Shown: positions 5,491 to 7,685 of the stretch, piece by piece
Numbering within the stretch: the first letter of the stretch is position 1
Layout: every line of letters starts with the position of its first letter
NCBI GenBank assembly: GCA_021778975.1
Contig: JAJYBO010000138.1
Span: 1-7,685 of the forward strand
From: Deltaproteobacteria bacterium
Lineage (GTDB): Bacteria > Desulfobacterota > Desulfobacteria > Desulfobacterales > Desulfatirhabdiaceae
Length of the DNA stretch: 7,685 nt
Reading direction: 5' to 3'
Made by a program: the position numbers and the translations under genes
Notes under the pieces: model-generated
Seen by the model: only the letters and a program-made list of their open reading frames with translations
Database searches by the model: none
What the model was told of the DNA's origin: nothing

Positions 5491-7182
5491 TTGAAAAATG
5501 AACCGACGTCACCCATAAAGCCAGTACATGGCGTCCACCCCGAAACCGGACATGACATGCTTCAGTACCCGGAATGGACAACACAGGCGCCTGATCGGAA
5601 TGCAGAATCCCGACTGCGGAAATCGCATCTGCAACTGGAAGCCACCCTCAATGCGCTGCCGGATTTGCTGCTTGATGTGGATGTGAACGGCCAGATACTC
5701 GATTGCCGTCTGCCCGAATCCAAATGGAAAAACATGTTTCCGGAGGTGGCGTCAGGCATACAGATTCATGCTGTCTTTTCCAAAGAGGCCGTGCGAATAA
5801 TAACATCAGGAATGCAACAGGCCGAAACAACAGGGCTTCCACAAAGCGGCGCCTTCTTTGTGGACACAGAGGCCGGACAATTCCGCATTGAAACCTCCAT
5901 TGTCGTAAAAAAATCGGTGGATACGCCGAATGTCAGTTTCATCATCCTGTGCCGGGATGTCACCCGACGCTGGGAAGCCGAACAGGAAAAACTTCGTATC
6001 GAAGACAGGCTGCGCATGGCCGAACGACTTGAAAGTGTTGGACTTTTAGCCGGTGGTGTGGCGCATGACTTCAACAACCTGTTGATGGGTGTCATGGGAC
6101 ACATATCGTTGCTGAAGATTTCCGGAGCGCTGTCACCCTCTCAATTGACCCACATCACGGATATCGAATCCCTCGTCAACCGGGCGTCCGGTCTAACACG
6201 CCAGTTGCTGGGGTTCGCCAGAGCCGGAAAATCGGAAGTAAAACCCATCCGCCTTGATGAATTGATGCGCGCCACAGCGGATATGTTTGGCCGCACCCAT
6301 AAGGAAATTTCCATCCGCCATGAGTATCCAGCCGATATCTGGCAAACATCGGTGGACCAGGGGCAGATTGATCAAGTGCTGATAAATCTGTTTGTCAACG
6401 CCGCCAAAGCCATGCCGCATGGCGGCCATTTGGTACTGAAGGCAGACAATGTCACGCTGAATGAAACACAGGGAGAAAAACTGGCTGTCTCCGCCGGCAA
6501 TTATGTGCGCATGACAGTTCAGGACACGGGCATCGGTATTCCCGCAGATGTCTTACCCCGGATATTCGACCCGTTTTTTACCACACGGGACGCCGAAAAC
6601 GGCAGCGGACTCGGGCTGGCGTCCGCGTATGGCATCATCAAAAACCATGACGGCGCGATAGAGGTTCAGAGCGAACCCGGAAAAGGCGCCTGCTTCACGA
6701 TATACACACCGGCGGTTTCCTGTTGCACGGCTTCTGAACCGGTGACAGTTCCCCCGTTGTCCGAAGTGACAGGGAGTGGCGCCATTCTTCTGGTGGATGA
6801 CGAAGAAACGATTCAGGAAGTGGTCAAACTAATGCTCGAACATCTGGGATATACGGTCATAACGGCGGCCAGCGGCCGGAAAGCGGTTCAAATATATCGG
6901 GAACGCAGCAAAGACATTGATCTGGTGATTCTGGACATGGTGATGCCAGGAATGATGGGGGATGAAACTTTCCAGAAGCTCAAGGCCATTGATCCCGGCG
7001 TCCGGGTACTGCTCTCCAGCGGCTTCAGTCAGGACGATTATGCAGAGCAACTGCTTCGCAAAGGATGTCTGGGATTCATTCAGAAGCCGTTTCAGATGAA
7101 TGTGTTGTCTCATAAAATCGGCAATCTGCTGAGGGGCGGCGGATTATCTTTCTCAATTGCAATACAAGGTGATCCGATATAA
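5491..7182 (+). CDS. Soluble PAS hybrid histidine kinase with C-terminal receiver
   Basis: A cytoplasmic hybrid sensor kinase of 563 residues. No signal peptide or membrane helix is visible. After a polar N-terminus comes one PAS-like domain (about 45-165), a short helical linker, and HisKA with GGVAHDFNN (phospho-acceptor His192). The ATPase domain has N303 (N box), DTGIGIP (345-351), FDPFFTT (359-365) and GSGLGL (371-376). A receiver follows with D436/D437, phospho-acceptor D482 and K532. All catalytic residues are present, so it should be active. There is no output domain, so an Hpt or other partner is expected elsewhere. The start is TTG 5491, supported by GGAGAG (5477-5482) at normal distance; the next in-frame ATG (5557) has no such site. 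It lies 82 bp after the chemoreceptor and probably shares its transcript. The kinase and receiver parts share near-identical DNA stretches with the first kinase, pointing to paralogy. The PAS signal (redox, cofactor or small ligand) cannot be told from sequence. Confidence 0.93.
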   Translation: MKNEPTSPIKPVHGVHPETGHDMLQYPEWTTQAPDRNAESRLRKSHLQLEATLNALPDLLLDVDVNGQILDCRLPESKWKNMFPEVASGIQIHAVFSKEAVRIITSGMQQAETTGLPQSGAFFVDTEAGQFRIETSIVVKKSVDTPNVSFIILCRDVTRRWEAEQEKLRIEDRLRMAERLESVGLLAGGVAHDFNNLLMGVMGHISLLKISGALSPSQLTHITDIESLVNRASGLTRQLLGFARAGKSEVKPIRLDELMRATADMFGRTHKEISIRHEYPADIWQTSVDQGQIDQVLINLFVNAAKAMPHGGHLVLKADNVTLNETQGEKLAVSAGNYVRMTVQDTGIGIPADVLPRIFDPFFTTRDAENGSGLGLASAYGIIKNHDGAIEVQSEPGKGACFTIYTPAVSCCTASEPVTVPPLSEVTGSGAILLVDDEETIQEVVKLMLEHLGYTVITAASGRKAVQIYRERSKDIDLVILDMVMPGMMGDETFQKLKAIDPGVRVLLSSGFSQDDYAEQLLRKGCLGFIQKPFQMNVLSHKIGNLLRGGGLSFSIAIQGDPI

Positions 7183-7183
7183 G
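7157..7183 (+). promoter_or_regulatory. Possible promoter for the downstream ATPase-like gene
   Basis: TTGCAA (7157-7162, four of six) precedes TATAAG (7178-7183, five of six) with a 15-bp spacer, or TAAGAT (7180-7185) with the ideal 17 bp. It overlaps the end of the second kinase gene. If real, the downstream gene would be transcribed independently of the sensory genes. The match is modest and the region is AT-rich, so this is weak. Confidence 0.27.
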
Positions 7184-7213
7184 ATATATTCAAGGGTTCA
7201 ACGGGGAGACATT

Positions 7214-7685
7214 ATGAAGAAACGGCTGCCGATTGGCATTCAAACGCTTTCCAAAATCCGCGAAGACAACTGCTATTATGTGGATAAAACGGAATTTGCT
7301 CTTTCACTGATCGAAAGCGGTTCGTACTATTTTCTGTCGCGGCCTCGCCGTTTCGGGAAAAGCCTGTTTCTTGACACCCTGAAGGAACTCTTCGAAGGCA
7401 ACCGTTCTTTATTCACCGGGTTTTATGCAGAAGATCACTGGGACTGGTCGGTGCAATATCCGGTAATTCATATCAGTTTCGGCGGCAGTGTGATTGCCGA
7501 TAGAAAAACTCTGAACAGCATTATCCGAAATCTTCTGCGGTTTAACCGCGAACGGCTGAGAATTGCCTGCCAGGAAAATGAGATCATTTCCGCCTGTTTT
7601 GCCGAAATGATTCGCAGTGCGCATGAAAAATTCGGCCGTCGTGTGGTCATACTGGTGGATGAGTATGACAAGCCGATATTGGACA
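7214..7685 (+). CDS. AAA-ATPase-like / PD-(D/E)XK family protein, N-terminal part
   Basis: An open frame from ATG 7214 runs off the right edge; 157 residues are visible. The start is supported by GGGGAG (7203-7208) five bases upstream, 31 bp after the second kinase. The N-terminus MKKRLPIGIQTLSKIRED, then YYVDKT (21-26), the Walker A-like RPRRFGKS (43-50), FEGN and the Walker B-like VVILVDEYDKPILD (144-157) are signatures of the AAA-ATPase_like family (PF09820). Full-length members are usually about 500-600 residues and end in a PD-(D/E)XK nuclease-like domain, here outside the window. Members are often multi-copy in anaerobic bacteria; their role is not firmly established. The Walker A lacks the usual GxxxxGK spacing (no first glycine), which is typical of this family. 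There is no domain link to the sensory genes, so it may simply be a neighbour. Partial only because of the window edge; no frameshift is seen in the visible part. Confidence 0.9.
   Translation, partial: MKKRLPIGIQTLSKIREDNCYYVDKTEFALSLIESGSYYFLSRPRRFGKSLFLDTLKELFEGNRSLFTGFYAEDHWDWSVQYPVIHISFGGSVIADRKTLNSIIRNLLRFNRERLRIACQENEIISACFAEMIRSAHEKFGRRVVILVDEYDKPILD

Overview
The window looks like a chromosomal stretch of a Gram-negative, motile bacterium, most likely a Desulfobacterota (sulfate-reducer-like) genome. This rests on family resemblance only: a hybrid kinase with a fused periplasmic binding domain, a four-helix-bundle chemoreceptor without a normal HAMP, and an AAA-ATPase-like/PD-(D/E)XK family protein, all of which are frequent in that group. 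No phylogenetic marker other than one tRNA is present, so the assignment is tentative.

Layout. Positions 1-373 hold no recognisable protein gene. They contain an imperfect direct repeat at the left edge, a good minus-strand intrinsic terminator (40-71), a perfect 12-bp inverted repeat (199-227) and a smaller hairpin (295-314). A minus-strand tRNA-Gly(CCC) with encoded CCA lies at 374-449, with its own sigma70-type promoter just upstream (464-492). A probable plus-strand promoter (562-590) then leads into three sensory genes on the plus strand. These are a 960-residue membrane hybrid histidine kinase with a periplasmic solute-binding domain (628-3510), a 540-residue methyl-accepting chemotaxis protein (3786-5408), and a 563-residue soluble PAS hybrid histidine kinase (5491-7182). 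A fourth plus-strand gene starts at 7214 and runs off the right edge. It is the N-terminal part of an AAA-ATPase-like family protein, usually fused to a PD-(D/E)XK nuclease-like domain.

How the genes may work together. Both kinases have a complete HisKA-HATPase-receiver core with every key residue, and both end in a receiver with no output domain, so phosphate must pass to a partner (Hpt protein or another regulator) encoded elsewhere. Their kinase and receiver modules share near-identical DNA blocks, which suggests paralogy. The chemoreceptor between them has a signalling domain that can be laid on E. coli Tsr without gaps, but has almost no HAMP. No CheA, CheW, CheR or CheB is in the window, so it would have to join an array encoded elsewhere. 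Chemoreceptor and second kinase are probably one transcript (82-bp gap holding an 11-bp hairpin); the first kinase is separated by 275 bp with its own regulatory signals, including a sigma54-like site. I see no convincing new defence or mobile system. The more unusual points are the HAMP-less receptor flanked by two paralogous hybrid kinases, and the structured region downstream of the tRNA.
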